Assembly (NCBI RefSeq): GCF_014649915.1
Contig: NZ_BMTY01000011.1
Span: 117,232 to 181,231, forward strand
Reading direction: 5' to 3'
DNA from: Streptomyces toxytricini
Lineage (GTDB): Bacteria; Actinomycetota; Actinomycetes; Streptomycetales; Streptomycetaceae
DNA length: 64,000 nucleotides
Shown here in pieces: positions 16,390 to 25,231 of the stretch. A program made the position numbers and the translations under genes. Position 1 is the first letter of the stretch, and each line of letters starts with the position of its first letter. The notes beneath the pieces were generated by a model that was not told the origin of the DNA, did not search any database, and saw only the letters and a list, made by a program, of their open reading frames with translations.

Positions 16390-16625
16390 GGACTGCTCCC
16401 GGCTGCATCCATGCGTCGCTCGTCCCTGCTCTCGGTTCTCGCGGCGTGCTGCGCCCCAGACCCGTGCCCATCATATTTGCAGGTCTGCGCGGGCCGCGAC
16501 AGGTCCTGTGCCGTACGGTTCCCCGACGGTCGCATCACCGGCCGGAGCAGGGGCGGAGCGCCCGGGGGCGACCACGGGGCGTGAGCTATGTTGGAAGACG
16601 AGTGACATGAGAGGGAGGCACACCG

Positions 16626-17543
16626 GTGTCATCCGGGCAGCAGGCACGCGCCCAGGCGGCTGCGATCACGCCGAGCGGGCAGGCGCCCGACCACGAGAGG
16701 GCTCCGGGTGACCGGGTCCGCGCCCTGTTCGACGGCCGCCGCCTCTCGCCCGGCCAGCGGCGCATCGCCCAGTACCTGATCGACCACCTCACCGAGGCGG
16801 CGTTCCTGTCGATCACGGAGCTCGCGGAGCGGGTGGGCGTCAGCCAGCCGTCGGTGACGCGCTTCGCGACGGCGCTCGGGTTCAGCGGCTATCCGGCGCT
16901 GCGGGACGTCCTGCAGCCGATGGCGCTGAGCGCGGTGGCGGGCTCGCCGGAGGCCCGCGAGCAGTACCGGCGCAACGAGCTCCAGGCGGCCGTGGACGCG
17001 GAGATCGAGAACCTGGAGAACGTGCGGCGGCTGCTCGCCGACACCAACCAGGTGCTGGACATCGGGCGGGAGCTGGCCCGTTCGGTGCCGCTGACGGTGC
17101 TGGGCCTGCGGATCTCGGTGTCGTTGGCCGAGTACTTCGCGTACGCGGCGCGGCGCATCCACCCCGACGTGCGGCTGGTGACCCGGGGCGGCAGCGTCGC
17201 CTACGACGCGCTGCTGCAGTCGCGCGAGGCGGGCGGGACGTGGGCGCTGGCGTTCGCCATGCCGCGGCACGCGAAGGAGACGCTGTCGGCGCTGCGGGCC
17301 GCCCGGCACGCGGGGCTGAAGATCGCGCTGATCACCGACCACACGCTGGGGCCGCTGGTGGACGAGGCGGACGTCGCGCTGACCGCGGGGACCGGGGCGC
17401 GGCTGGTGTTCGACTCGTACGCGGCGCCGGGCATGCTGTCTGCGGCGCTGCTCCAGGCCATGGCCGATGCGGATCCCGAGCGGACGCAGGCCCGGCTCGA
17501 AGGGTACGAGCAGGTCGCCGACCAGCACGGTTTCTTCCTCTAG
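16626..17543 (+). CDS. MurR/RpiR family transcriptional regulator
   Basis: A 305-residue regulator. Residues ~30-100 form the RpiR helix-turn-helix (LSPGQRRIAQYLIDHLTEAA, then SITELAERVGVSQPSVTRFA and LGFSGYPALRDVL), and ~135-290 form a SIS phosphosugar-binding domain with LTVLGLRISVSLAEYFAYAA and LKIALITDH. GTG at 16626 follows GGGAGG. Such proteins sense phosphorylated sugars and control sugar or cell-wall catabolism, yet no sugar gene is adjacent. The gap downstream carries 8-bp direct repeats that could be a binding site. It is divergent from the phosphatase operon. Confidence 0.9.
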   Translation: MSSGQQARAQAAAITPSGQAPDHERAPGDRVRALFDGRRLSPGQRRIAQYLIDHLTEAAFLSITELAERVGVSQPSVTRFATALGFSGYPALRDVLQPMALSAVAGSPEAREQYRRNELQAAVDAEIENLENVRRLLADTNQVLDIGRELARSVPLTVLGLRISVSLAEYFAYAARRIHPDVRLVTRGGSVAYDALLQSREAGGTWALAFAMPRHAKETLSALRAARHAGLKIALITDHTLGPLVDEADVALTAGTGARLVFDSYAAPGMLSAALLQAMADADPERTQARLEGYEQVADQHGFFL

Positions 17544-17569
17544 GGACCGGTTTGACCCGTAGTGACCTG

Positions 17570-17645
17570 CGGATTTTCATGCCGTCGAGGCGCATGTAAT
17601 TTTTCATTCTCTTGTTTACTCGACGGTATATATGTTTACTGAGCA
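17570..17645. promoter_or_regulatory. AT-rich island with direct and inverted repeats (operator candidate)
   Basis: A roughly 75-bp stretch is far lower in GC than its surroundings. It carries TGTTTACT twice (17613-17620 and 17633-17640), a perfect 20-bp period, i.e. two helical turns. CCGTCGAG (17582-17589) and CTCGACGG (17619-17626) form an 8-bp inverted repeat. This could be an operator, for example for the adjacent RpiR protein, or an AT-rich promoter; neither is proven. Confidence 0.45.
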
Positions 17646-17672
17646 GCGCGCCGGATCCGTCAGACGCGCCAA

Positions 17673-17816
17673 GGAGGGCGACCCCTAACGCCCTCCCGGA
17701 ACGGATACCCGGGCCGGACGACTCCTCCTCACGTCCTGGCCCGGGTGCCGGTCCCGGCAGCGGGTCCACCAGAGCGCTTGTGGCGGCCCCCGGTCAACCC
17801 CTGGGCCGGGGCCGCC
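17673..17816 (+). other. Three consecutive perfect stem-loops, possible structured leader or ncRNA
   Basis: GGAGGGCG/CGCCCTCC (17673-17680 and 17689-17696), ACCCGGGCC/GGCCCGGGT (17707-17715 and 17738-17746) and GGCGGCCCC/GGGGCCGCC (17782-17790 and 17808-17816) follow one another before the gene at 17866. High GC makes chance stems easier, but three perfect 8-9-bp stems in 144 bp plus the AT-rich stretch upstream is distinctive. They could form a structured leader of the next gene, a small RNA, or tandem terminators of the RpiR gene. Confidence 0.4.
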
Positions 17817-17865
17817 GCCCACCGACGCCTCGATCACAGTTCGACACCCTTCGGAAGCGACGAGA

Positions 17866-18237
17866 ATGCGCCAGACGCTCTCCCCCGCCCTGAGCCCCGA
17901 CTGGCCCTGCCAGGTCAAGGCTCCGGGCACCCAGGACTGGGAACGCACGGCCATGCGCTGGCTCCGGGACCTGCTCCCGGCCCGCTACGGCAGCTACTCC
18001 ACGCTGACCCGCAGCTCCGTCCTCCTCGCCCGGCACGCCCAGCTCCAGCTCCAGCACGAGATGCGGACCGTCCGCGTCGCCCTGGAGACCAGCCGGGCCG
18101 AGCTCCCGGCGCTCGGCGTCGGCGAGGCCGTCATCGAGAACTCGATCCGCATGTACGCCGTGGAACTCCAGCAGCTCGGCCGGCTGTCGCGGGCCGTCCG
18201 GCTCGTCGGCGACGCACTGCGCGCTACACCCAGTTGA
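17866..18237 (+). CDS. Conserved helical hypothetical protein
   Basis: A 123-residue protein opening MRQTLSPALSPDWPCQVKAP, followed by DWERTAMRWLRDLLPARYGSYSTL and a long helix LLARHAQLQLQHEMRTVRVA. No catalytic motif, signal peptide or membrane segment is seen. I know similar short proteins in streptomycetes without function. The ATG follows CGGAAGCGACGAGA. Its 3' end overlaps the 3' end of the convergent protease gene by 14 bp. Being next to the protease/NTPase cluster it may be an accessory part, but the opposite orientation weakens that. Confidence 0.75.
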   Translation: MRQTLSPALSPDWPCQVKAPGTQDWERTAMRWLRDLLPARYGSYSTLTRSSVLLARHAQLQLQHEMRTVRVALETSRAELPALGVGEAVIENSIRMYAVELQQLGRLSRAVRLVGDALRATPS

Positions 18238-19318
18238 TTCCGGCGCGGGCCAGGAGCGGGTCGTCGACCAGCTCCCACAGCGGGACCGCGTAGTTCCCGA
18301 AGCCGTAGCGGCCGCCGTAGTGCAGGCCGAGGACGCGGTGGTCGGCGAGGTCGAAGACCGGGGAGCCGCTGTTGCCGCCGAGGGTGGAGCAGTCGTGCCG
18401 GACGGTGAGCCGGTCGGGAGCAAGGCCCGTCGTCGTCCCCGGCTGGAGCCGTTTGACGTTGTAGACGTCCATGAAGATGCGGCGCATCGCCTCGGGCTCG
18501 TTGCGGCGGCCGTCCTCCGCCGGGTAGCCGACCACGTACACGGGCCGGCCGGGCACGTCGCCGGGCGGATCGGCGGCCACCGCGAGCGGCGTCGCCGGAG
18601 CGCGGCCGTCCGAGGCGGTGTCCACGCGCAGCAGGGCCAGGTCGACCTCGGGGTGGATGCCGATGACCTCCGTGACGGCGAACTCCAGCGACGCGTCCCC
18701 GGGCGCGGTGTCCGCTTCCTCCGCGAGGTCCAGCCGGGCGGACATCCCCGCCCGGAACGTCCAGGACCCGCCCCCGCCGTCGCCGTCGCGGCCGGCGGAG
18801 AACTCGACGGCCACGTGGCGGTTGGTCATCACCACCCCGGGGGCGACGAGGAACGCAGTGCCCACCCAGGCCAGCCGCGGATGGCCCTCGACGTCGACGC
18901 GGCCCACACGGGCGAGCGACTCGCGGATCGCGGCCCGGTGCCCGTCCAGGACCGCCCAGTCACCCTGCTGGGAGGGGAAGTCGCGGCCCTGCACCAGGAT
19001 CGCGGGCCGGCCCTCCAGCAGGACGATGGCCTCCACGCCGAAGTACTCGTCCTCGTCGACCTCGTCCGCGCGGCCCTCGGCGAGCTTCTCCAGCCCGCGA
19101 GCGCCTGCGGCCAGTACGCGCGCCCGCTCCTGAACGGCGCAGGCGGCGATCTCCCGGGCCGCCGCCCCGGCCTGCGCGAGGCCGCCCTCCGCCCCGGCGG
19201 GGAGCGGGGCCGACTCCGGAACCTCCGCCTCAAGGGCGTGCCGTACGCGGGCGGCCACCTCGCGCAGGTCGCCGAAGACCTGCTCGGGCCGGGTGGCCAC
19301 CGGTGATCGGGCCGTCAT
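18224..19318 (-). CDS. Trypsin-like serine protease with helical N-terminus
   Basis: A 364-residue protein without a signal peptide, so cytoplasmic. Residues 1-140 are mainly helical and contain DEVDEDEYFGVEAIVLLEGRP. Residues ~145-364 are a chymotrypsin/trypsin-fold protease with the full triad: His168 in MTNRHVAVEF, Asp226 in PEVDLALLRVD and Ser317 in LGGNSGSPVF. It is the last gene of a three-gene minus-strand run; its ATG follows the stop of the STAND-protease gene by 1 bp, so they are co-transcribed. Cytoplasmic proteases of this kind act as effectors or processors in NTPase-regulated conflict systems; that role here is inferred from context. Confidence 0.88.
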   Translation of the reverse strand: MTARSPVATRPEQVFGDLREVAARVRHALEAEVPESAPLPAGAEGGLAQAGAAAREIAACAVQERARVLAAGARGLEKLAEGRADEVDEDEYFGVEAIVLLEGRPAILVQGRDFPSQQGDWAVLDGHRAAIRESLARVGRVDVEGHPRLAWVGTAFLVAPGVVMTNRHVAVEFSAGRDGDGGGGSWTFRAGMSARLDLAEEADTAPGDASLEFAVTEVIGIHPEVDLALLRVDTASDGRAPATPLAVAADPPGDVPGRPVYVVGYPAEDGRRNEPEAMRRIFMDVYNVKRLQPGTTTGLAPDRLTVRHDCSTLGGNSGSPVFDLADHRVLGLHYGGRYGFGNYAVPLWELVDDPLLARAGINWV

Positions 19319-19319
19319 C

Positions 19320-22300
19320 TCAGACCACCTCCGCGGGGTGCCGCCCGCCGAGCAGTGCCTGGGCGTCCGCGATCTCCCGGTGGACGGCGGGACTGTGCTC
19401 GGCAAGGTGCTGCATGATCGTGCCGATCTGGGTGCCGACGTTCACGAACGCCGTCGTCTTGCCCTGGTAGACGACGTCCTCGACGCGCCGGGTACCGCGG
19501 TGCAGGGCGACGACCGTCCAGTCGTCGGTGAGGACGGGCGATCCCGAGGACCCGCCGCGGGTGTCGGTGAAGTAGCGGACGTCCTTCGCGTCCGCCTCGT
19601 AGACCAGGTTGTTGCGCAGGGCGACGCGTTTCGGCTCGCCGCCGGGGTGCTGGATGATGTTGACGGGGACGGGCTCCTGCGGGGTGACCGCCAGCGGGGC
19701 GGCCGCGATCCGCAGGGGTTCGCGCGGCGGGCCGTCCGCCAGGCGGAGGACCGCGTAGTCGAGGCCCTCGTCCCAGGCGAGCAGCTCGGCCACGGCCACC
19801 TCGTCGGCCGGCGTCGCGCCCGAGGCGGCGTCCGCGCCGTAGTCGAACCGGCAGCGGGTGTTCCGCGCCTGGAGGAGGAGGTCCGCGGGATCGAGGGGGC
19901 CCCGGCTGGCGGCGGTCCGGGTGCGCGCGGTGACGACGTGGTGGTTGGTGACGAGCAGCCCCGGCGCGATGAGCCAGCCGGTGCCGGCGTGCGGGTACCC
20001 GCCCGGCCCGAGCGGCGCGCCCCCCTGGTACGGGGTCACCTTGAGCCGCGCCACTGCGCGGCCCGCGGCCTCGCCGGCGAGGAGGAACTCGAAGGGGACC
20101 GTGTCGTCGCGGAAGACGATCTCCTCCTTGGTCTCCCCGGCGGGCGGCTCGGGCACGTCGGGCTCACCTTCGGCCTCGCGCGCCACCTCGTCCAAGGCGC
20201 TCTGGAACACCGCGAGCGGGCCGGCCTCCGCCGTCTGGGCGACGGCGTTGCGCAGCCAGATCTCCAGCGGCACGGAGCCGTCCACGAGGCGCTCCACCCT
20301 GTTCATCGCCTCCAGGTCGGACTGCACCTGTGCGCCGGGGGCGGCCAGGACGGGCAGGACGCCCCTGTACCTGGGCATGATCCCGGCGAGCAGGAGGGGC
20401 CGCATCGAGGGATCGGCCAGCCCTGTCTCCAGGGCGGTGTTCCTGAGGCGGATGAGGTCCTCACGCGGCAGGTATGTGAAGTCCATGCGGTCCACGCCCC
20501 GTGGGGGCGGTTCCTTTCCGGTGTCGGGCGAGACCTGTTCGACCTCCGACTTGTCGGGTCTGCGGACAGCGACGCCCATGGCGGCCGCCACTCCGGAGAC
20601 GAGGTCGCCGTGGTCGTCCCGCAGGACGATCAGGCGGCGGGCGAGTTCGTCGAGGGTCCCGCGGCGGCGGGCCTCCCGCAGCATCCCGGCCGTACCGCTG
20701 CCGGCCGGGTCGGCTGCCGGCGCGGCCGCTCCCGACAGGGCGGAGCTCTGCGGGCCGGCCCCGGCCCCGGCGGACCCCGGAGGCTGCGACTCGCCCTGCG
20801 CACCCGCGTCCTGCCCTTCGGTCGGCACGGGTCCCCCGGCCGGTACGGGCCCGCCAAGCCGTCCAGGCCTTTCGGGCCCAGCGGGCAGTGGGGGTGCCCC
20901 CAGCGGCGGGGGCCCGGCGGGCTCCGCCGGCGCAGTGGGCGGAACAGGCCCGGGCGCCGGGCCGGACCCGCCGGGCTGCACGGGCGCACCCGGTGGTGCG
21001 ACAGGTGCCGGCGGCTTCGGCGGCTGCGGCGTGGTGCCGGCGGCGTCGGCGAGGACGCGGTGCAGGGCCTCGCCGAGCCGGGGCTGTTTGGCCACGGCCA
21101 GGCGGATCGATTCCGCCAGCTGCTCCAGGGCCGTGTCGTCGGCTTCGGGCAGGCCCAGCACCTTGAGGGTGTGGTCCAGTGCGGCCGGGTCGCGGGCGGA
21201 CACCTCCGCGGCGACGGCCCGTACGAGGGCCGGCTGCTGCGCCATCGCCTCGTCGGGCAGCGCCCGCAGCCGCTCGGAGAGCCTCGTCACGGCCTCCGGC
21301 CCGGCATCGGTTGCTGCGGCGAGCCGGGAGCGGGCCAGGAGCGCGCCCATCGCGTCGAAGTCGCGGCCCAGACCGGTCGCGAGGTCCTCGGCCTCGGCGA
21401 GGTCCCGGTCGGCAGCCGCCGGATCGCCGTCCTCCTCCGCGAGCCGGGCCGCGAGCAGCAGCAGGTCCAGTTCGGCGTCGGCGTCGCCCGCCTCCTCGGC
21501 CCGGTCGATCGCCCTGTCCGCCTCGGCCCTGGCCTCCGCGCGCCGGTCGAGGCGGGCGAGGGTCTCGACCAGCAGCGGGTCGAGCACGCTGCCGGGGGTC
21601 CAGGGCCGGCGTTCCGCCAGCCGCGCCTCCGCCTCGGCGAGGTAGCCCTGCGCGAGCAGGTCCTCGACCTCCCGGGCGGTGATCCGCTCCCAGTCCTCCT
21701 GGTCGGCGTCGTGCAGCGGCAGCCCTGCGGTGTGCCCGCCGAGGCGGCCGTCGAGGAAGGCCGCAGACCGGGGTGCCATGTCCTCGGCGGCGCTGCCGAG
21801 GTGGCGTTCGACGCCGGGTTCCCAGCGCTCCTCCACGGTGCGGGGGCTCTCGTTGAGGCGCAGCCGGTGGTAGATCTCCTCGGCGCGGGCCTCCGCGCCG
21901 GGCCGGGCGGCGTAGAACTCCACCGCCCGCCGGGCGACGGCGCGCATCAGGACGGTGCCGGCGGTGTCGGACAGGCGCAGCATGATGGCGCGCAGGTCGG
22001 GGCGGTGGCGGATCCGGCCGGGCCCGGCGGGTTCCATCAGGTCGAGCCGGGCCAGCAGGCCGAACAAGGTCCGGGCCTGTTCCGCCGTGTCGACGCGCAG
22101 CCCGCACGGCTCGGCGAGGACGTCCTTGACCAGCTCGGGTGTGATCTTGCGCAGGGCCAGTCCGCCCTGGGCGAGGGCCCGGACGGAGGGGTTGGCGATG
22201 TGGCGCAGGATCCGGTCGTAGAGGACGCCCTGGACGAGCATCTGGTCCACCTTGCGCAGGACCTGGCGGCGCCGGGGCAGGCTCTCCACCAGCTCGCCCA

Positions 22301-23204
22301 GCTGGCCCGTGCCGTCCCCGACGATCATTGCGGCCCGAGCGGCGAGCTTCAGGCTGAGCGGATGTCCGCCGACGCGCTCGGCGAGGGCCCGGGCGACGGC
22401 CTCGTCCTCGATGCCGCGGCTGCGCAGGAGCGCGACGGCCGCGTCAGAGCCGAGTTCGCCGAGTTCGATGGTCAGGGGGTCGACGACGCGCGCGGGGTGG
22501 TCCACGGGGGCGCGGCCGGCGACGATCCACCGCAGCCGCGGGTAGGCCTTCTGCAGCACCGACCACATGGCCCACAGCCGGCCGATCGCCGGGTTGGCCC
22601 GGTACTGGGCGGCCTCGAACGAGTCGACGGCGACGACCAGAGGCGGGGCCTGCACGCCCGCCGGCTCCTCCGCGCCGGGACCGGTACCGACGGCCAGGGC
22701 CACGAGTTCGGCGACCTGCCGGACGAGTTCGGTCTCGCGCGTGCGGGCGGTGGTGTGGAACCGCTCGGCCGCGGTGCGCCCCATGCTCGACCGGGTGGAG
22801 GAGAGCCCGTACAGCTCGTCGATCTCGCCCTGCTCCTCGCGCTGGGTGCGGGCGGTCTCCTCGCATGCGCCGGCGAGGGCGTCGAAGGCGGGGCGGTGAT
22901 CGGGGTACTGCACGCCGAGCTGCCGGGCCATTTCGGCGATGAGCGTGGCCGGTTCGTGGACGGAGAGGGTGGGCCGCGCGAAGTCCACGTACGCGAAGGG
23001 GAAGGGGAAGGGGGCCGTGACGTCGTCGGGGAGGCAGTCGAGGAGGAACTTGGCCAGGAGGGTGCTCTTGCCCATGCCGCCGAGCCCGTGGATCAGGAGC
23101 GGGGGCCGTTCGGCCGGGCCGGGGCCGCCGGCTCCGTCGTCGAGGACGTACGCGCGCAGCCGGGACAGCTCGGCGGTGCGGCCGCAGAAGGCCTGCTGGT
23201 CCAT
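19320..23204 (-). CDS. STAND-type NTPase with TPR-like region fused to a C-terminal trypsin-like protease
   Basis: A 1294-residue cytoplasmic multidomain protein. Residues ~1-400 are a STAND NTPase: Walker A GLGGMGKST at 40-48, Walker B LVVAVDSFEA near 190-198 and a GGHPLSLKLAAR motif near 280. Residues ~480-720 are TPR-like helices. A Pro/Gly/Ala linker of about 100 residues follows, then a small helical module with DGSVPLEIWLRNAVAQ that resembles effector-associated adaptor domains. The last ~220 residues are a trypsin-fold protease with triad motifs TNHHVV, EGLDYAVLRL and RGGSSGSPV. Start ATG overlaps the upstream stop by 1 bp. I infer that nucleotide-driven assembly controls the attached protease. 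Confidence 0.88.
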   Translation of the reverse strand: MDQQAFCGRTAELSRLRAYVLDDGAGGPGPAERPPLLIHGLGGMGKSTLLAKFLLDCLPDDVTAPFPFPFAYVDFARPTLSVHEPATLIAEMARQLGVQYPDHRPAFDALAGACEETARTQREEQGEIDELYGLSSTRSSMGRTAAERFHTTARTRETELVRQVAELVALAVGTGPGAEEPAGVQAPPLVVAVDSFEAAQYRANPAIGRLWAMWSVLQKAYPRLRWIVAGRAPVDHPARVVDPLTIELGELGSDAAVALLRSRGIEDEAVARALAERVGGHPLSLKLAARAAMIVGDGTGQLGELVESLPRRRQVLRKVDQMLVQGVLYDRILRHIANPSVRALAQGGLALRKITPELVKDVLAEPCGLRVDTAEQARTLFGLLARLDLMEPAGPGRIRHRPDLRAIMLRLSDTAGTVLMRAVARRAVEFYAARPGAEARAEEIYHRLRLNESPRTVEERWEPGVERHLGSAAEDMAPRSAAFLDGRLGGHTAGLPLHDADQEDWERITAREVEDLLAQGYLAEAEARLAERRPWTPGSVLDPLLVETLARLDRRAEARAEADRAIDRAEEAGDADAELDLLLLAARLAEEDGDPAAADRDLAEAEDLATGLGRDFDAMGALLARSRLAAATDAGPEAVTRLSERLRALPDEAMAQQPALVRAVAAEVSARDPAALDHTLKVLGLPEADDTALEQLAESIRLAVAKQPRLGEALHRVLADAAGTTPQPPKPPAPVAPPGAPVQPGGSGPAPGPVPPTAPAEPAGPPPLGAPPLPAGPERPGRLGGPVPAGGPVPTEGQDAGAQGESQPPGSAGAGAGPQSSALSGAAAPAADPAGSGTAGMLREARRRGTLDELARRLIVLRDDHGDLVSGVAAAMGVAVRRPDKSEVEQVSPDTGKEPPPRGVDRMDFTYLPREDLIRLRNTALETGLADPSMRPLLLAGIMPRYRGVLPVLAAPGAQVQSDLEAMNRVERLVDGSVPLEIWLRNAVAQTAEAGPLAVFQSALDEVAREAEGEPDVPEPPAGETKEEIVFRDDTVPFEFLLAGEAAGRAVARLKVTPYQGGAPLGPGGYPHAGTGWLIAPGLLVTNHHVVTARTRTAASRGPLDPADLLLQARNTRCRFDYGADAASGATPADEVAVAELLAWDEGLDYAVLRLADGPPREPLRIAAAPLAVTPQEPVPVNIIQHPGGEPKRVALRNNLVYEADAKDVRYFTDTRGGSSGSPVLTDDWTVVALHRGTRRVEDVVYQGKTTAFVNVGTQIGTIMQHLAEHSPAVHREIADAQALLGGRHPAEVV

Positions 23205-24850
23205 CACTCCTCCAACAGGCGGCGCAGCGGCTGGAGCAGGCGCACCCGCTCCAGCAGGTTCCGGAGCTGCCCGGGGTCGGGGATTCCGGCGGTGCCCGGG
23301 ATCCGGGACAGCCACAGCACGGCCTGGTGGGCGGCGGCGAGGGCGTCCGCGTCGAGCCGCCGGGCGTCCGGGGGCCGCCCGCTGAGGTAGGCGAGCGTGA
23401 TGCGTTCCGGTGCCGGGCCGGCCTGCACCTGGGCGAGGTTGGCCTCCAGGCAGCGCCGGGCGGCGGCCGGCCCGGGCAGGTCGGCGAGGGCCGCCTCCCG
23501 GATGTCGTCGCGCAGGGTCCAGACGGGCGGGTTCGTGGAGAGCGTCGTGCAGTCGTCGACGAGTTCCTGCTGGGCGCGTCCGGAGGGTTCGCGTTCGCCG
23601 GGCAGGCGCAGGGTGTCCGGTTCGAAGCGGACGAGCAGGCAGGCGGCCCGCCGGTAGGCCCGGCGGTCCTCGGAGGGGGCCGCCGGCTCCAGGGCCGCCG
23701 GGGCGCCGAGCTCGCGGAGCAGCAGGCGGGCGTAGTCGGCGCCGGGTGCCAGGGAGCGCCAGGTGCCGACGGCTGTCTCGGCGGCCGTGCACAGCCGGCG
23801 CATGGGGCTGTCGCCTGAGGCGGGTGCCTGTGCGGCCTCCCACACCGCCGCCGCGGAGGCCGCGGCCAGGCGGACGGCGTCCGCGGGGGGTACGGGGGCC
23901 TGGGTGAAGTACGTGCGGAAGAAGTCGTCGACGTCGTCGCGGCCGAGGATGCGGGCGGTGTCCCGGCACACGGTCTTGCGGATCTCGTACGGCAGCTGCG
24001 GCATCGTCGCCGGGTAGCCCAGCAGGACCAGCCGGGGCGCGCTGCCCTCGGGTGCGGGCCCGTGCTCGAACAGGGCCCGGGCCAGCTGGCCGATGGCGTC
24101 CCAGGCGTCGGAGGTCGAGGCGAGCCGGTCGCACTCGTCGAGGATGATCCAGAACGCCTCGGGGGCCGCGGTGGCGCGGGTGACGATCTGCTGGACGGCC
24201 CATTCGTGCGCGGACAGTGGATCGTTCAACGGTGCCGGATTCAACTGCGGGGGCTCGGCTTCGGGGTTGAGGCGTGCGGCGATCTGCCGGATCAGCTGGG
24301 CTGCGGTCGTCGTGTGCGTCAGCGTCACGCGGACGGGGCGGAATCCGCAGTGCTGGCCGAGGTAGCGGATGAGGCTGTAAGTGTAGGAGCGGCCGCTGTC
24401 GGGCTCGCCGTCGACGACGAGGACGGTCTTCTCGGGGTCGGCGAGGAATTCCCGCAGCCGTTCGCGCAGCTGTGCGCGGTCGATGAACACCTCGGCGCCG
24501 TTGCGCAGCACGCCCGCGCGGAAGTGGTCCTGGTCGGAGACGTGGGCGCGCGCGTCCTCCGCGAGTCTCGCCCGGAAGGCGGTGGCCTGGGCCTGCAATT
24601 CGAGCTGGCAGGCGAATTCGTCGAGACCGAGCAGGACGTCGAGGAGGAATATCTGGGCAGTGATGCTGTGCCGAACGGCCCGGACCAGGGCGGCGGCGTT
24701 GTCGCCGGCCTTGGAGGTGAGGCTGAGCGCGCCGATGAACGCACTCGGGTACCCGACCTGCCGGAGGCGGTCGTGGGGGTCGGGCGTGTCCAGGAGGTAG
24801 TCCCGCACCCAGGCGGTGACCACGCCCCATTCCGTGTCGGTGAGCGGCAT
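23204..24850 (-). CDS. AAA/STAND-like ATPase with altered Walker A (K to R)
   Basis: A 548-residue protein. Residues ~5-80 form a helical module (DRLRQVGYPSAFIGALSLTS, then DNAAALVRAVRHSITA) resembling small effector-associated adaptor domains. The NTPase domain has the P-loop GEPDSGRSYT near 148-157, where the usual lysine is arginine, and an intact Walker B, FWIILDECDRL, near 233-243. The C-terminal ~200 residues are helical without a recognised motif. It may bind nucleotide weakly or not at all. ATG at 24850 is preferred because the helical module begins there; ATG at 24910 is in frame. First gene of the three-gene operon, divergent from the caspase gene. Confidence 0.82.
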   Translation of the reverse strand: MPLTDTEWGVVTAWVRDYLLDTPDPHDRLRQVGYPSAFIGALSLTSKAGDNAAALVRAVRHSITAQIFLLDVLLGLDEFACQLELQAQATAFRARLAEDARAHVSDQDHFRAGVLRNGAEVFIDRAQLRERLREFLADPEKTVLVVDGEPDSGRSYTYSLIRYLGQHCGFRPVRVTLTHTTTAAQLIRQIAARLNPEAEPPQLNPAPLNDPLSAHEWAVQQIVTRATAAPEAFWIILDECDRLASTSDAWDAIGQLARALFEHGPAPEGSAPRLVLLGYPATMPQLPYEIRKTVCRDTARILGRDDVDDFFRTYFTQAPVPPADAVRLAAASAAAVWEAAQAPASGDSPMRRLCTAAETAVGTWRSLAPGADYARLLLRELGAPAALEPAAPSEDRRAYRRAACLLVRFEPDTLRLPGEREPSGRAQQELVDDCTTLSTNPPVWTLRDDIREAALADLPGPAAARRCLEANLAQVQAGPAPERITLAYLSGRPPDARRLDADALAAAHQAVLWLSRIPGTAGIPDPGQLRNLLERVRLLQPLRRLLEE

Positions 24851-25231
24851 TGTGCACCTGCCCGTCCGCCCGTGGGGGCGGCCGACGGATCCACTGGTGA
24901 CATCTGTCATGGTTTCACCCGCTTCACCTGGGTGCAAGGCCGCGGAGTGGCGGGCGCGGGGCAGCCGGCGTCGACGGCGCCGCGGGGCCGGTTGGTCGCA
25001 GCCGTTGCTCCGCCCGCACGCCGCACTGCCGGACTCACACGGCCGCGTCCGGTCGGCACATCCGCTGCGGTGGCGGCCCCGGCCGGTCCTTCGTTCGGCC
25101 GCCCGCCGACCTCACCGCGGCGGCCGTTCCCGATCGGGCGGCACCGGCCGCCGCCGGGTTCGCGGGGTGCCGCGCCGAGGAAGCCATCCCCGAGGTATCC
25201 CGATCCCGCACCGCTCTCCGAGGAGGAACCC
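24851..25231. other. Divergent promoter region of the NTPase operon and the caspase gene
   Basis: A 381-bp gap (shorter if the ATPase begins at 24910). GAGGAGGAA before 25232 is a strong ribosome site. I found no clear -35/-10 pair or strong palindrome, only GC-rich partial inverted repeats. Shared control of the two transcription units from this region is plausible. Confidence 0.4.

Noticed and set aside
19293..23390. 1365-residue plus-strand open frame opposite the STAND-trypsin gene
   Set aside because: Composition is a mirror of the real minus-strand gene; no domain or ribosome site supports it.
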